Under the pieces are notes generated by a model. That model saw nothing but the letters and a program-made list of their open reading frames with translations. It was not told where the DNA came from and searched no databases. This document shows, one piece after another, positions 54,078 through 63,555 of a stretch of 64,000 nt of DNA; the stretch's first letter is position 1; each line of letters begins with the position of its first letter. The DNA is taken from NCBI GenBank assembly GCA_017418975.1, contig JAFOMG010000011.1, forward strand, positions 682,001 through 746,000, written 5' to 3'. The stretch is from Sphingomonas sp. Its GTDB lineage: Bacteria; Pseudomonadota; Alphaproteobacteria; Sphingomonadales; Sphingomonadaceae. Made by a program: the position numbers and the translations under genes.

Positions 54078-55264
54078 ATGCATTCGAAGAACCGCCAGCT
54101 GCTTATCCCGGCTCTTGTGGCCGCGCTCGCTCTCGCCGGTTGCGGCGGCGGCGGACCGCAGATGCCGCAGCAGGGCCCGCCCCCCGTCACCGTCTCGGCG
54201 CCGCTGGTGCAGGACGTGGTCGACTGGGACGAGTTCGTCGGCCGCTTCGAAGCGATCCAGACGGTCGAGGTGCGCCCGCGCGCCTCGGGCTATCTCCAGG
54301 GCATCTGGTTCAAGGACGGCCAGTTCGTCCGCAAGGGCCAGCTGCTCTTCACCATCGATGCGCGTCCGGCCCAGGCCGCCGTCGCCCAGGCGGCGGCGCA
54401 GGTCGCCCAGGCCAAGGCCACGCTCGCCAATGCGCAGACCGAATATGCCCGCTCGGAGGCGCTGGTCGCCCAGCGCGCCGCCAGCCAGGAGGAGCTGGAG
54501 CAGCGCCGCGCCGCGCTGCGCTCGGGCGCCGCGCAGGTCGCCGCCGCGGAGGCCAATCTGCGGCGCGCCAGCTCGACCTCGGCTTCACGCGCGTCGTCGC
54601 GCCGCTGAGCGGCCGCATCTCGGAGCGCAAGGTCGATGTCGGCAACTCGGTCACCGCCGACCAGACGGTGCTGACCACGATCGTCTCGGTCGACCCGCTG
54701 CACTTCGTCTTCCAGGGATCGGAAGCGCTGCTGCTGAAATATCAGCGCCAGGGCACCGGCGCCCAGAACGGCACGGCGATCAAGGTCAAGCTCTCGGACG
54801 AGAACGACTATACCCATACGGGCACGCTCGACTTCGTCGACAACGCGCTCGATGCCGGCGCCGGCACGATCCGCGCCCGCGCGATCATCGCCAATCCCGG
54901 CGGCTTCCTGAAGCCCGGCATGTTCGGCTCGGCCCGGCTCGAGGCGTCGAAGCCCTATCCGGCGCTGCTGGTGCCGGACACGGCGGTGATGGCCGATGCC
55001 GCGCGCCAGATCGTGTTCGTCGTCGACAAGAGCAACACGGTGACGGCGCGCCCGGTGCAGACCGGCCCGCTGCGCGGCAATCTGCGCGTGATCCGCTCGG
55101 GCCTGACCAAGGATGACCGGGTGATCATCGACGGCACCCAGCGCGCCCGCCCGGGCGTGAAGGTCACGCCGCAGCCGGGCAAGATCACGGAAGCGCCGGC
55201 GCCCGCCGCCGCGCCGCCGTCCGATCAGCCGGCCGGCACCGCGCTGCCCGCCGGCAACCGCTGA
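54078..55264 (+). pseudogene. RND efflux periplasmic adaptor (MexA/AcrA-like), apparent frameshift
   Basis: Lipoprotein adaptor (MHSKNRQLLIPALVAALALAGC; lipobox LAGC) linking pump and outer-membrane channel. The frame from 54078 runs through the first lipoyl half and coiled coil (RPRASGYLQGIWFKDGQFV; EQRRAALRSGAAQVAAAEAN) and then meets a stop at 54606-54608. The rest (QLDLGFTRVVAPLSGRISER to the C-terminus) continues from 54569 in the -1 frame to 55264. Reading one extra base at about 54567-54570 restores a normal protein of about 395 residues. No slippery heptamer is present, so this is either a true one-base deletion or a sequencing error. Confidence 0.88.
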
Positions 55265-55274
55265 GGATAGGGCC

Positions 55275-58200
55275 ATGAGCGAACCCCAGGCTCCCCAGCC
55301 CGACGCGCCCGCGCGCAGCGGCTTCTCCAGCTTCTTCATCGAGCGGCCGATCTTCGCGGCGGTGATCTCGGTGTTCATCACCCTGATCGGCGCCTTCTGC
55401 TATCCGCTGCTGGCGCTGTCGCAATATCCGGAGATCGCGCCGCCCACGATCGCGGTGAGCGCCTTCTATGCCGGCGCCTCGCCGGAGACGATCGCCGAGA
55501 CGGTGTCGACGCCGCTCGAGCAGGAGATCAACGGCGTCGAGGGCATGCTCTACATGAGCTCGTCCTCCACCCAGGGCCAGGCGACCGTCACGGTCACCTT
55601 CAAGCCGGGTACCGATCTCAACGCCGCCCAGGTGCTGGTGCAGAACCGCGTCAACCTGGCCGTGCCGCGCCTGCCGGACCAGGTGCGCCAGATCGGCGTG
55701 ACGGTGAACAAGCAGGAATCGGGCTTCCTGATGATCGTGGCGCTCACCTCGCCCGACAACAGCCTCGACGTCGATTACATGGGCAATTACGCCAATACGG
55801 TGATCCGCGACCGGCTGCTGCGCCTGGAGGGCGTGGGCACGGTGCAGGTCTTCGGTGGCGGCAATTACTCGATGCGCGTCTGGATCGATCCGGACAAGGC
55901 GGCGGCACGCAACCTGACTTCGGGCGAGATCGTCGCGGCGCTGCAGGCGCAGAATATCCAGACCGCGGGCGGCGCGCTCGGCTCGGCGCCTACGGGCAAG
56001 GACAATCCGTCGTTCGAGGTGCCGGTGGACGTGCGCGGCCGCCTCGCCACGGTCGAGCAATTCTCCAACATCACCGTGAAGTCCGATCCGACCGGCGCCG
56101 CGCTCACCAAGCTGGGCGACGTCGCGCGGATCGAGCTGGGCAGCCAGGACTATTCGATCCGCGGCTCGTTCGGCGGCCGGCGCGGTATCGCGCTCGCCAT
56201 CGTCCAGCAGCCGGGCGCCAATTCGCTCAACGCGGCGGACCTAGTGCTGAAGGAGATGGAGACGCTCAAGAAGGACTTCCCGCAGGGCCTTCAATACACC
56301 ATCCCCTACAACCCGACCGAATATGTCTCGGCGTCGGTGGAGGCCGTGCAGCACACGCTGCTCGAAGCGGTGGTCCTCGTCGTCGTGGTCGTGGTGATCT
56401 TCCTCCAGACCTGGCGCGCGGCGGTGATCCCGATCGTCGCCATCCCGATCGCGCTGGTCGGCACCTTCGCGGTGCAGCTCGCGCTCGGCTATTCGATCAA
56501 CTCGCTGTCGCTGTTCGCGCTGGTGCTCGCCGTGGGCATCGTGGTCGACGACGCGATCGTCGTGGTCGAGGCAGTGGAGAAGCACATCCGCGAGGGCAAG
56601 TCGCCACGCGATGCCGCGCACCTGACGATGAAGGAAGTGTCCGGCGCGCTGGTCGCGATCGGCCTGGTGCTGGTCTCGGTGTTCATCCCGACGGCGATGG
56701 TCGGCGGCATCCCCGGCATCTTCTACCGCCAGTTCGCGGTGACGATCGCCGCGGCCTCGGCGATCTCGCTGCTCGTCTCGCTCACGCTGTCGCCGGCGCT
56801 CGCCGCGCTGCTGCTCAAGCCGCACCAGCATATCGACGCCGATAGCGGCCCACGCTGGATGCGGCCGGTCAAGCTCGGCGCGGAGAAGTTCAACGAGGGC
56901 TTCAACTGGCTGTCCGATCGCTATGGCCGCGTCACCGGCCGGCTGATTCGCATGGGCCTGATCATGATGATCATCTATGCGGGGCTGCTCGCGCTCACCG
57001 GCTGGCGCCTCACCGCCACTCCGACGGGCTTCATCCCCGAACAGGACCAGGGCTTCCTGATCGGCGTCGTCCAGCTGCCGCCGGGCTCGTCGCTCGAGCG
57101 CACCAGCGAAGTCGTCGACAAGGCCTATGCCATCGCCGCCAAGACCGACGGCGTGATCGACGGCGCGGCATTCGCCGGCCTGGACGGCGCGAGCTTCAGC
57201 CAGGCGTCGAACGCGGGCGTGTTCTTCATCAAGCTGAAGGACTGGTCGCAGCGCGGCAAGCAGCAGAGCGCGGAGGCGCTGGCCGGCCAGCTCACCGGCG
57301 CGATCGCCGGGCAGATCAGCGGCGCCAACATCTTCATGATCTCGCCGCCCGCGGTGCAGGGCCTCGGCAACGGCTCGGGCTTCGTGATGATGATCGAGGA
57401 TCGCGCGGCCAATGGCGGCTGGCGCGGGCTCGAGGGCGCGACCGGGGCGATGATGGGCGCGGCGATGCAGGAGCCGAAGGTCACCCAGGTCTTCTCGTTG
57501 TTCAACACCGCCAATCCGCGCATCCGCGCCGATGTCGACCGCGACAAGGCGCAGATCCTGGGCGTGCAGCCGCAACAGGTGTTCGACGCGATCGGCACCT
57601 ATATCGGCTCGACCTATGTCAACGACTTCAACCTGCTCGGCCGCACCTTCCGCGTGACCGCGCAGGCGGAGCCGACCTCGCGCGACGATATCAGCGACAT
57701 CGGCCGCCTGCAGGTGCGCTCGTCGAGCGGCCAGATGGTGCCGATCTCGGCGGTGGCGAGCTTCCATCGCGACTCCGGCTCGTCGCGCGTGGTGCGCTAC
57801 AACCTGCTGCCCGCGGTGGAGCTGCAGGGCGCCGCCGCGCCGGGCGTCTCCTCGGGCGACGCGCTCGCGGCGATGGAAGCGATGGCGAGCAAGGTGCTGC
57901 CCCAGGGCTATGGCTATGAATGGACCGGCCTCGCCTATCAGCAAAAGGCGGCCGGCAGCTCGTCGGCACTGATCTTCGTGCTCGCCGTGGTGTTCGTCTT
58001 CCTCGTGCTGGCTGCCCAGTATGAAGCGCTGACGCTGCCGCTCGCGGTGATCCTGATCGTGCCGATGTGCATCCTGGCCGCGCTGCTCGGCGTGAACCTG
58101 CGGGGGATGGACAACAACATCCTCACCCAGGTCGGCCTGGTGGTGCTGATCGCGCTTGCCGCCAAGAACGCGATCCTGATCGTCGAGTTCGCCAAGCAGG

Positions 58201-58520
58201 GCGAGGAAGAGGGCATGAACCGGTTCGACGCCGCGGTCCACGCCGCCCGCTCGCGCCTCCGTCCGATCCTGATGACGTCGTTCGCGTTCATCTTCGGCGT
58301 GATCCCGCTGGCGATCGCCAGCGGCCCGGGCCAGGAGATGCGCCAGTCGCTCGGCACCGCGGTGGCGTTCGGCATGGTCGGCGTCACCATCTTCGGCCTG
58401 ATCTTCACGCCGATCTTCTACGTGCTGCTGCGCAAGCTGGGCGGCGGCAAGGTGGCGCATCACGGGCCCATGCCGACGGCACCGGAAACGCCTGCCGCCG
58501 CGACGGGAGAAGCGCAATGA
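55275..58520 (+). CDS. RND efflux pump, HAE1 family inner-membrane transporter
   Basis: 1081-residue AcrB/MexB-like proton-driven pump. N-terminal FFIERPIFAAVISVFITLIGAFCYPLLALSQYPEIAPPTI, twelve membrane helices and two large periplasmic loops. The proton-relay Asp425-Asp426 lie in VGIVVDDAIVVVEAVEK, and the TM10 Lys in ALAAKNAILIVEFAK. Exports hydrophobic drugs, solvents or bile-type compounds from the periplasm. It starts 10 bases after the adaptor and its stop overlaps the outer-membrane factor gene by 4 bases. Confidence 0.97.
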   Translation: MSEPQAPQPDAPARSGFSSFFIERPIFAAVISVFITLIGAFCYPLLALSQYPEIAPPTIAVSAFYAGASPETIAETVSTPLEQEINGVEGMLYMSSSSTQGQATVTVTFKPGTDLNAAQVLVQNRVNLAVPRLPDQVRQIGVTVNKQESGFLMIVALTSPDNSLDVDYMGNYANTVIRDRLLRLEGVGTVQVFGGGNYSMRVWIDPDKAAARNLTSGEIVAALQAQNIQTAGGALGSAPTGKDNPSFEVPVDVRGRLATVEQFSNITVKSDPTGAALTKLGDVARIELGSQDYSIRGSFGGRRGIALAIVQQPGANSLNAADLVLKEMETLKKDFPQGLQYTIPYNPTEYVSASVEAVQHTLLEAVVLVVVVVVIFLQTWRAAVIPIVAIPIALVGTFAVQLALGYSINSLSLFALVLAVGIVVDDAIVVVEAVEKHIREGKSPRDAAHLTMKEVSGALVAIGLVLVSVFIPTAMVGGIPGIFYRQFAVTIAAASAISLLVSLTLSPALAALLLKPHQHIDADSGPRWMRPVKLGAEKFNEGFNWLSDRYGRVTGRLIRMGLIMMIIYAGLLALTGWRLTATPTGFIPEQDQGFLIGVVQLPPGSSLERTSEVVDKAYAIAAKTDGVIDGAAFAGLDGASFSQASNAGVFFIKLKDWSQRGKQQSAEALAGQLTGAIAGQISGANIFMISPPAVQGLGNGSGFVMMIEDRAANGGWRGLEGATGAMMGAAMQEPKVTQVFSLFNTANPRIRADVDRDKAQILGVQPQQVFDAIGTYIGSTYVNDFNLLGRTFRVTAQAEPTSRDDISDIGRLQVRSSSGQMVPISAVASFHRDSGSSRVVRYNLLPAVELQGAAAPGVSSGDALAAMEAMASKVLPQGYGYEWTGLAYQQKAAGSSSALIFVLAVVFVFLVLAAQYEALTLPLAVILIVPMCILAALLGVNLRGMDNNILTQVGLVVLIALAAKNAILIVEFAKQGEEEGMNRFDAAVHAARSRLRPILMTSFAFIFGVIPLAIASGPGQEMRQSLGTAVAFGMVGVTIFGLIFTPIFYVLLRKLGGGKVAHHGPMPTAPETPAAATGEAQ

Positions 58521-59932
58521 AGCGGACCCTTGCCCTGATCGCCGCCGGCCTGACGCTCTCGGGCTGCGTGGTCGGCCCCAATTATGTCTCGCCGGCGCCC
58601 AAGGCGCCCGCCCAGGGCGACCTGAGCCAGGCAAAGGCGCCGGGCTTCGTCGCCGACGAGCCGCCGGCGGACTGGTGGAAGCTGTACGACACGCCGGTGA
58701 TCGACCGGCTGGTCGGCGAGGCGCTGGCGGCCAATACCGACCTGCGCGTCGCCGCGGCGAACCTGCGCCAGGCGCGGGCGAGCCTGCGCGAGACGCGGGC
58801 CCAGCGGCTGCCGACCACCAGCGTCACGTCGAAGGCGACGCATGCCCGCGTGCCGGGCGCATCGCTGGGCATCCCCGGCTCCTCGTTCGAAGGCGATACC
58901 TATGATGTCGGGCTCGACCTGAGCTATCAGGTCGATCTGTTCGGCAAGATCACCCGCGCGATCCAGGCCGGCCGTGCCGATCTGGGGGCGAGCCAGGCCG
59001 CCTATGACCTGTCCCGCGTCACGGTGGTGGCCGAGACGATCCGCGCCTATTCGGATGCCTGCGCCGCGGGCGAGCAGCTCAAGGTCGCTTCGCAGACGCT
59101 CAAGCTCCAGGAAGACACGTTCGACCTGACGCGCCGGCTCGAGGCGGGCGGGCGCGGCACCGGGCTCGAGACCAGCCAGGGCGCGGCCCTGCTGGAGCAG
59201 ACCCGTGCCCAGGTCCCGGTCTATGAGGCGCAGCGCAAGGCCGCGCTGTTCCGCCTCGCGGTGCTCACCGGCAAGCCGCCGGCGGACGCGCCGGCCGATG
59301 TGGCGAGCTGCGAGACGGTGCCGGTGGTGAAGCAGGCCATCCCGGTCGGCAACGGCGCGACGCTGCTCGCCCGCCGCGCCGATGTCCGCGCCGCCGAGCG
59401 CCGGCTTGCCGCCGCCTCGGCGCGGATCGGCGTCGCTACCGCGGACCTCTATCCGAACATCTCGATCGGCGGCTCGATCGGTTCGACGGCGCTGGCGCCC
59501 AAGGATATGTTCAACAGCTCGAGCTTCCGCTTCAGCATCGGTCCGATGCTGTCGTTCAGCTTCCCGAACATGAGCGTCGCCCGCGCGCGCATCGCCCAGG
59601 CCGAGGCGGGGGCGGACGCCGCGCTCGCCACGTTCGACGGCACTTGGCTGACCGCGCTGCAGGATACCGAGACGGCGCTGGCCAATTATGTGGCGCAGGG
59701 CCAGCGCGTCGAGGCGCTGCGGCGCGGCCGCGACCAGAGTGCGGAAGCGGCCCGCATCGCGCGGCTGCGCTACCGCGCCGGCGCCGAACCCTTCCAGACC
59801 GTGCTCGATGCCGAGCGTTCGCTCGCCACGAACGAGCTGAGCCTGGCCCAGGCCGAGTCGAGCTTCTCCGACGCGACGGTCACCCTGTTCCTCGCGCTTG
59901 GCGGAGGTTGGCAGCAGTCTCCCCAGGGCTGA
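58517..59932 (+). CDS. RND efflux outer-membrane factor (OprM/NodT family lipoprotein)
   Basis: 471 residues, ATGA overlap with the pump gene. Lipoprotein signal MKRTLALIAAGLTLSGC. Two tandem OEP repeats (about 65-250 and 270-460) with TDLRVAAANLRQARASLRETRAQ and LLARRADVRAAERRLAAASARIGVATADLYP, the usual NodT-family phrases, form the trimeric exit duct. Ends the operon; a GC hairpin follows. Confidence 0.96.
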   Translation: MKRTLALIAAGLTLSGCVVGPNYVSPAPKAPAQGDLSQAKAPGFVADEPPADWWKLYDTPVIDRLVGEALAANTDLRVAAANLRQARASLRETRAQRLPTTSVTSKATHARVPGASLGIPGSSFEGDTYDVGLDLSYQVDLFGKITRAIQAGRADLGASQAAYDLSRVTVVAETIRAYSDACAAGEQLKVASQTLKLQEDTFDLTRRLEAGGRGTGLETSQGAALLEQTRAQVPVYEAQRKAALFRLAVLTGKPPADAPADVASCETVPVVKQAIPVGNGATLLARRADVRAAERRLAAASARIGVATADLYPNISIGGSIGSTALAPKDMFNSSSFRFSIGPMLSFSFPNMSVARARIAQAEAGADAALATFDGTWLTALQDTETALANYVAQGQRVEALRRGRDQSAEAARIARLRYRAGAEPFQTVLDAERSLATNELSLAQAESSFSDATVTLFLALGGGWQQSPQG

Positions 59933-59944
59933 ACTGCCGACCCC

Positions 59945-59990
59945 CGCCCCCGCGACCCCGCGTACCTTCCGGTGCGCGGGGGCGCGGCTG
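59945..59990 (+). terminator. Probable terminator of RND operon
   Basis: CGCCCCCGCG (59945-59954) pairs with CGCGGGGGCG (59975-59984), with additional pairing inside, 12 bases after the stop, followed by CGGCTGTTT. Moderate T run. Confidence 0.55.
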
Positions 59991-60085
59991 TTTCCCGCCT
60001 GCGCCGGAACGCGGGGGAACATTGCTCTCTACCTCGAAAGCGTGGCTGGACACAGCCCGCTAGGGTCAAGACTCAATCGGCAAAG

Positions 60086-60225
60086 CCCGTCATCCCCGCG
60101 CAGCCGGGGATCCAGGGTCATGGGCGAGGGGCGCGAGGCTCGCTTTGCCGTTTCCGGCAAGCGCCCGCGTGATTGCTTCGAACATCCCTTGCTGCCCTGG
60201 ATCCCCGCCTTTGCGGGGATGACGG
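60086..60225. repeat. 140-bp palindromic repeat element
   Basis: Begins CCGTCATCCCCGC and ends GCGGGGATGACGG, with GGGGATCCAGGG near the left end and CCCTGGATCCCC near the right end. So about 30 bases at each end are inverted copies. Same plan as 1425-1508 but with a different, longer centre. It occupies much of the 487-base gap between the RND operon and the TonB receptor gene; no gene is seen in that gap. Confidence 0.8.
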
Positions 60226-60322
60226 AAATAATCTCAAAGGCTTGTCTGGGTTCTCAGCCTGGCGCGCACCCTCCATCCGCTGCATTGCCCGACCAATAAT
60301 ACAATGTGGCCTGACCATTCTA

Positions 60323-60370
60323 TTGACAGTCACGCGCGCATCGGCCTTATTGGCCTGACACCGGTGGCCA
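60323..60370 (+). promoter_or_regulatory. Promoter and LacI-type operator of TonB receptor gene
   Basis: TTGACA (60323-60328), a 17-base spacer and CTTATT (60346-60351) form a good promoter. TGACACCGGTGGCCA (60356-60370), centred on the palindrome CACCGGTG, covers the start point and resembles LacI-family operators in front of sugar-use genes of Xanthomonas and Caulobacter relatives. No lacI gene lies in the window. Confidence 0.6.
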
Positions 60371-60419
60371 GCACGACTGGCGACGAGACAAGCCGGGGCA
60401 CAGAGGGGGAGGGAGAGTC

Positions 60420-63400
60420 ATGCGACGGACTGCTCTATTTGCTGGCACGGCGATCTGCGCCGTCCTGATGGCGACGCCTGGGTTCGCCCAGAACACCGAT
60501 ACCGACAGCCAGGCGAGCGCGCCGCAGGCCGAGGAGCCCAGGCCCGCGGACCAGATCGTGGTCACCGGGTTTCGCCGGGCCTATGCCGATGCGCTCAACA
60601 TCAAGCGCGAGTCCGATCAGATCACCGATTCGATCTCGTCCGACGGCCTTGGCCGCTTCCCGGACCTGAACGTCGGCGAGGCGATCCAGCGGATCCCCGG
60701 GGTGCAGATCAACCGCGAGGCGGATTCGCGCAACGCCACGATCTCGCTACGCGGCCTGCCGGGTTCGTTCGCGCGCACCACGCTGAACGGCGGCGGCTTC
60801 GCCGATCCGATCCTGGGCAGCGCGACCAATACCTCGTCCACGCCGCTCGGCGCGTTCAATTCGGACATCTTCTCGTCGATCACGGTGATCAAGTCGCCCT
60901 CGGCGGCGAATCTGGCGGGCGGGCTTTCGGGCAATGTCGACCTGAAGATCGCGCCGGCGCTCGGCCGCAAGCAGGGTGGCTGGGTCAAGGCCTCGTACGA
61001 GTATAATGATCTCGGCGACCTGGGCAGCCCGGCCTTCTCGGCCGGCTATAACGCGCACATCACCGACAATTTCGCGGTGTTCGGCGTGGTCGCCTGGAAG
61101 GACGAGAAGTTCCGCCGCGACTCGATGTCGGTGAACAGCTGGGCGAACAAGCTCGGTTCGATCCAGGTCGGCAACCAGGCGGTGCCGGCGTCCAACCCCA
61201 CCTATCAGGCGCTGATGGCGCAATATCCGGGCGGGGTCTATTATCCCACCCAGGTCCGCCAGTTCGTCCGCCTCAACAAGGGCCATCTGCTCACCGGCGC
61301 CGGCGGCTATGAATGGCAGGCGACCGACACGCTCAAGTTCGGCGCGACCGGCTTCTATACCGAGCGCAACCTCGACCAGGGCACCAACCACCTGCTCTAT
61401 ATCGACACGTCGGCGGGCAATAACGGCACCGGCGCGCTGTCGGCCACTTCGGCGGTGGCGCATTTCACCAGCCTGGGCACGCCCTATGTCGTCCAGACGC
61501 CGACGGGCCCCCGCGCCTATATCAACCAGTTCACCGCCGAGAATCTGCAGACCTACGACTCGATCCGCTCGGAGCCGGCCAAGCAGAAGACCTGGGCGAT
61601 CAACCCGACGATCGAGTTCAAGGACGATCAGTGGCGAGTGACGGCGCAGGGCACGATCTCGCGCGCGCAGGTGCTCGCCAACCAGATCGAGCTGGACATC
61701 ATCCAGAATCCCTATCGCAACCTGGGTTCGGCGGGGCTGAACGGCATCACCGCATCGGTCTACACCGGCGGCACCAGCCTGCAGAACGCGGTGTTCGTCC
61801 TGAACACTCCCAACGCCTCGCACATCCCGGCGGGCGGCTATCCGCTCGCCTCGCCGGCGAACCAGGCGACCCAGGCGGGCGCGCAGATGCCCGGCGTGGC
61901 CGCGGCGACGCTGGGTGATCGCTTCGGCGTCACCGGCACCAACGGCCAGTCGTGGAACGCGCTCGACGCGGTGCAGCTCGATATCGAGCGCAGCTTCGCC
62001 GGCAGCTTCCTCTCCGGCTTCCAGGTCGGCATGCGCTACGAGAACAACGAATATACCTCGATCGGCTCGCGCAACACCTCGATTGGCGCGGTCACCGCCA
62101 ATGTCACGCCGGCGATGTCGCTGGCCAACCCCTATGTGAACGACTTTTTCGGCGGCACCGCGGGCGGCTATACCAGCAACTGGCGCAGCATGGACGTGAA
62201 CCAGGTGCTCGGCGCGATCACGCCGGTGGTGCTGACGACGCGCCCCTCGCAATATGCCAACGGCCTGCCGCCCCAGTTCGCCATGGGCCAGCAATATGGC
62301 GTGTTCCTCACTCCCTATGGGCTGGTGAACAATTACTGGGACCCCAATTACTGGAACAACAACTTCACCAACACCAAGAAGGTGATGTCGGCCTATGCCA
62401 TGGCCAAGTTCGACGGCGATCTGTTCGGCATCCATGTCCGCGGCAATGCCGGCGTGCGCTACGAGGCGACGACGCAGAAGATCGACGCGCTGGACTGCCG
62501 CAACTGCCTGGCCGGGCTTTCGCTGCTGCCGCTGCCGATCAACCACAGCATGAGCACGCGGACCTACAAGCAGAGCTACGACTATTGGCTGCCCTCGGCG
62601 ATGTTCGCGGCGGACCTGGCCAAGAACCTCGTGTTCCGCGGCGCCTATTACCAGACCTATGTCCGCCCGCAGCCGCGCGACAACGTGCCGACGACGACGA
62701 TGCAGATCCCCGATCCGGCGGTGCTCGGCACGCCGACCTATAATGTCATCATCGGCGCGACGAACCTGAGCCCCTATACTTCCGACAGCTATGACCTGTC
62801 GCTCGAATGGTACAACCGCCCCGGCGGCGCCTTCGCGATCGCGGTCTACCAGAAGGACATTCAGGGCTATGTCGGCCCGATCACCGATCGCCGCGTGCTG
62901 TGCCCCGCCAACGGCATCTACAACGGCATCGATTTCGGCCTGGGCGCGCTGCAGGACGACGGCACCAACTGCAACATCGTGGGCAGCAATCCGGGCGCGC
63001 GCGTGCAGGCGAGCGGCGTCACCAACCAGAAGCCGATGCGGGTGCGCGGCGTCGAGGTCTCGGTGCAGCAGAATCTCGATTTCCTGCCGGGCTTCCTGAA
63101 ATATCTCGGCGGCGCGGCGAACTACACCTATACCGATATCGACGGGAAGGACGCGCAGGGCAATCCGATCACCCTGCCCAGCGTCGCCAAGCACAACATC
63201 AACCTGATCGGCTATTACGAGACCAAGCTGTTCGGCGTGCGCGTGGTGTTCAACCATCGCGGCAAATACGACCTGGCGGCGGGCAACAGCTTCGTCGGCG
63301 ACGCCCGCACCGTGAAGGCGCGCAGCCAGCTCGATGCCTCCGCCTCGCTCAACATCATGAAGAACTTCTCGATCTCGGTCGATGCGTTCAACCTGACGAA

Positions 63401-63497
63401 CGCGACCCGCTCGGAATATGAGAATGATCCGATGCTGCCCCGCCGCATCGACTATGACGGCCGGACCTATACGCTGACGATCCGCAGCAACTTCTAG
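60420..63497 (+). CDS. TonB-dependent receptor, Xanthomonas/Caulobacter type
   Basis: 1025 residues. Signal peptide to GFAQ, TonB box-like ADQIVVTGFRRAYADALNIKR, and plug domain (SDGLGRFPDLNVGEAIQRIPGVQINREADSRNATISLRGLPG). A long beta-barrel ends RIDYDGRTYTLTIRSNF with terminal Phe. The plug phrases are those of TIGR01782-type receptors, which import oligosaccharides. GGGGGAGGGAGAG precedes the ATG. An alginate-lyase-like gene follows after 58 bases, so uronate oligomers are the likely cargo. Confidence 0.95.
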   Translation: MRRTALFAGTAICAVLMATPGFAQNTDTDSQASAPQAEEPRPADQIVVTGFRRAYADALNIKRESDQITDSISSDGLGRFPDLNVGEAIQRIPGVQINREADSRNATISLRGLPGSFARTTLNGGGFADPILGSATNTSSTPLGAFNSDIFSSITVIKSPSAANLAGGLSGNVDLKIAPALGRKQGGWVKASYEYNDLGDLGSPAFSAGYNAHITDNFAVFGVVAWKDEKFRRDSMSVNSWANKLGSIQVGNQAVPASNPTYQALMAQYPGGVYYPTQVRQFVRLNKGHLLTGAGGYEWQATDTLKFGATGFYTERNLDQGTNHLLYIDTSAGNNGTGALSATSAVAHFTSLGTPYVVQTPTGPRAYINQFTAENLQTYDSIRSEPAKQKTWAINPTIEFKDDQWRVTAQGTISRAQVLANQIELDIIQNPYRNLGSAGLNGITASVYTGGTSLQNAVFVLNTPNASHIPAGGYPLASPANQATQAGAQMPGVAAATLGDRFGVTGTNGQSWNALDAVQLDIERSFAGSFLSGFQVGMRYENNEYTSIGSRNTSIGAVTANVTPAMSLANPYVNDFFGGTAGGYTSNWRSMDVNQVLGAITPVVLTTRPSQYANGLPPQFAMGQQYGVFLTPYGLVNNYWDPNYWNNNFTNTKKVMSAYAMAKFDGDLFGIHVRGNAGVRYEATTQKIDALDCRNCLAGLSLLPLPINHSMSTRTYKQSYDYWLPSAMFAADLAKNLVFRGAYYQTYVRPQPRDNVPTTTMQIPDPAVLGTPTYNVIIGATNLSPYTSDSYDLSLEWYNRPGGAFAIAVYQKDIQGYVGPITDRRVLCPANGIYNGIDFGLGALQDDGTNCNIVGSNPGARVQASGVTNQKPMRVRGVEVSVQQNLDFLPGFLKYLGGAANYTYTDIDGKDAQGNPITLPSVAKHNINLIGYYETKLFGVRVVFNHRGKYDLAAGNSFVGDARTVKARSQLDASASLNIMKNFSISVDAFNLTNATRSEYENDPMLPRRIDYDGRTYTLTIRSNF

Positions 63498-63555
63498 CGC
63501 TCGTGCGGAGCGGCCGATCTCCCGCCGCTCCGCACCCTTTTCGAAAGGCCGCCCG

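Noticed and set aside
54560..54580. Programmed -1 frameshift in the RND adaptor gene
   Set aside because: No slippery X_XXY_YYZ heptamer or nearby Shine-Dalgarno-like stimulator, and adaptor genes are not known to use frameshifting; deletion or sequencing error is simpler.
54569..55264. Separate gene for the 3' half of the adaptor
   Set aside because: It starts in mid-domain with no start codon or ribosome binding site and continues the upstream protein exactly.
56241..58634. Minus-strand open frame of 797 codons opposite the RND pump gene
   Set aside because: Opposite a pump with every family motif; no motifs of its own.
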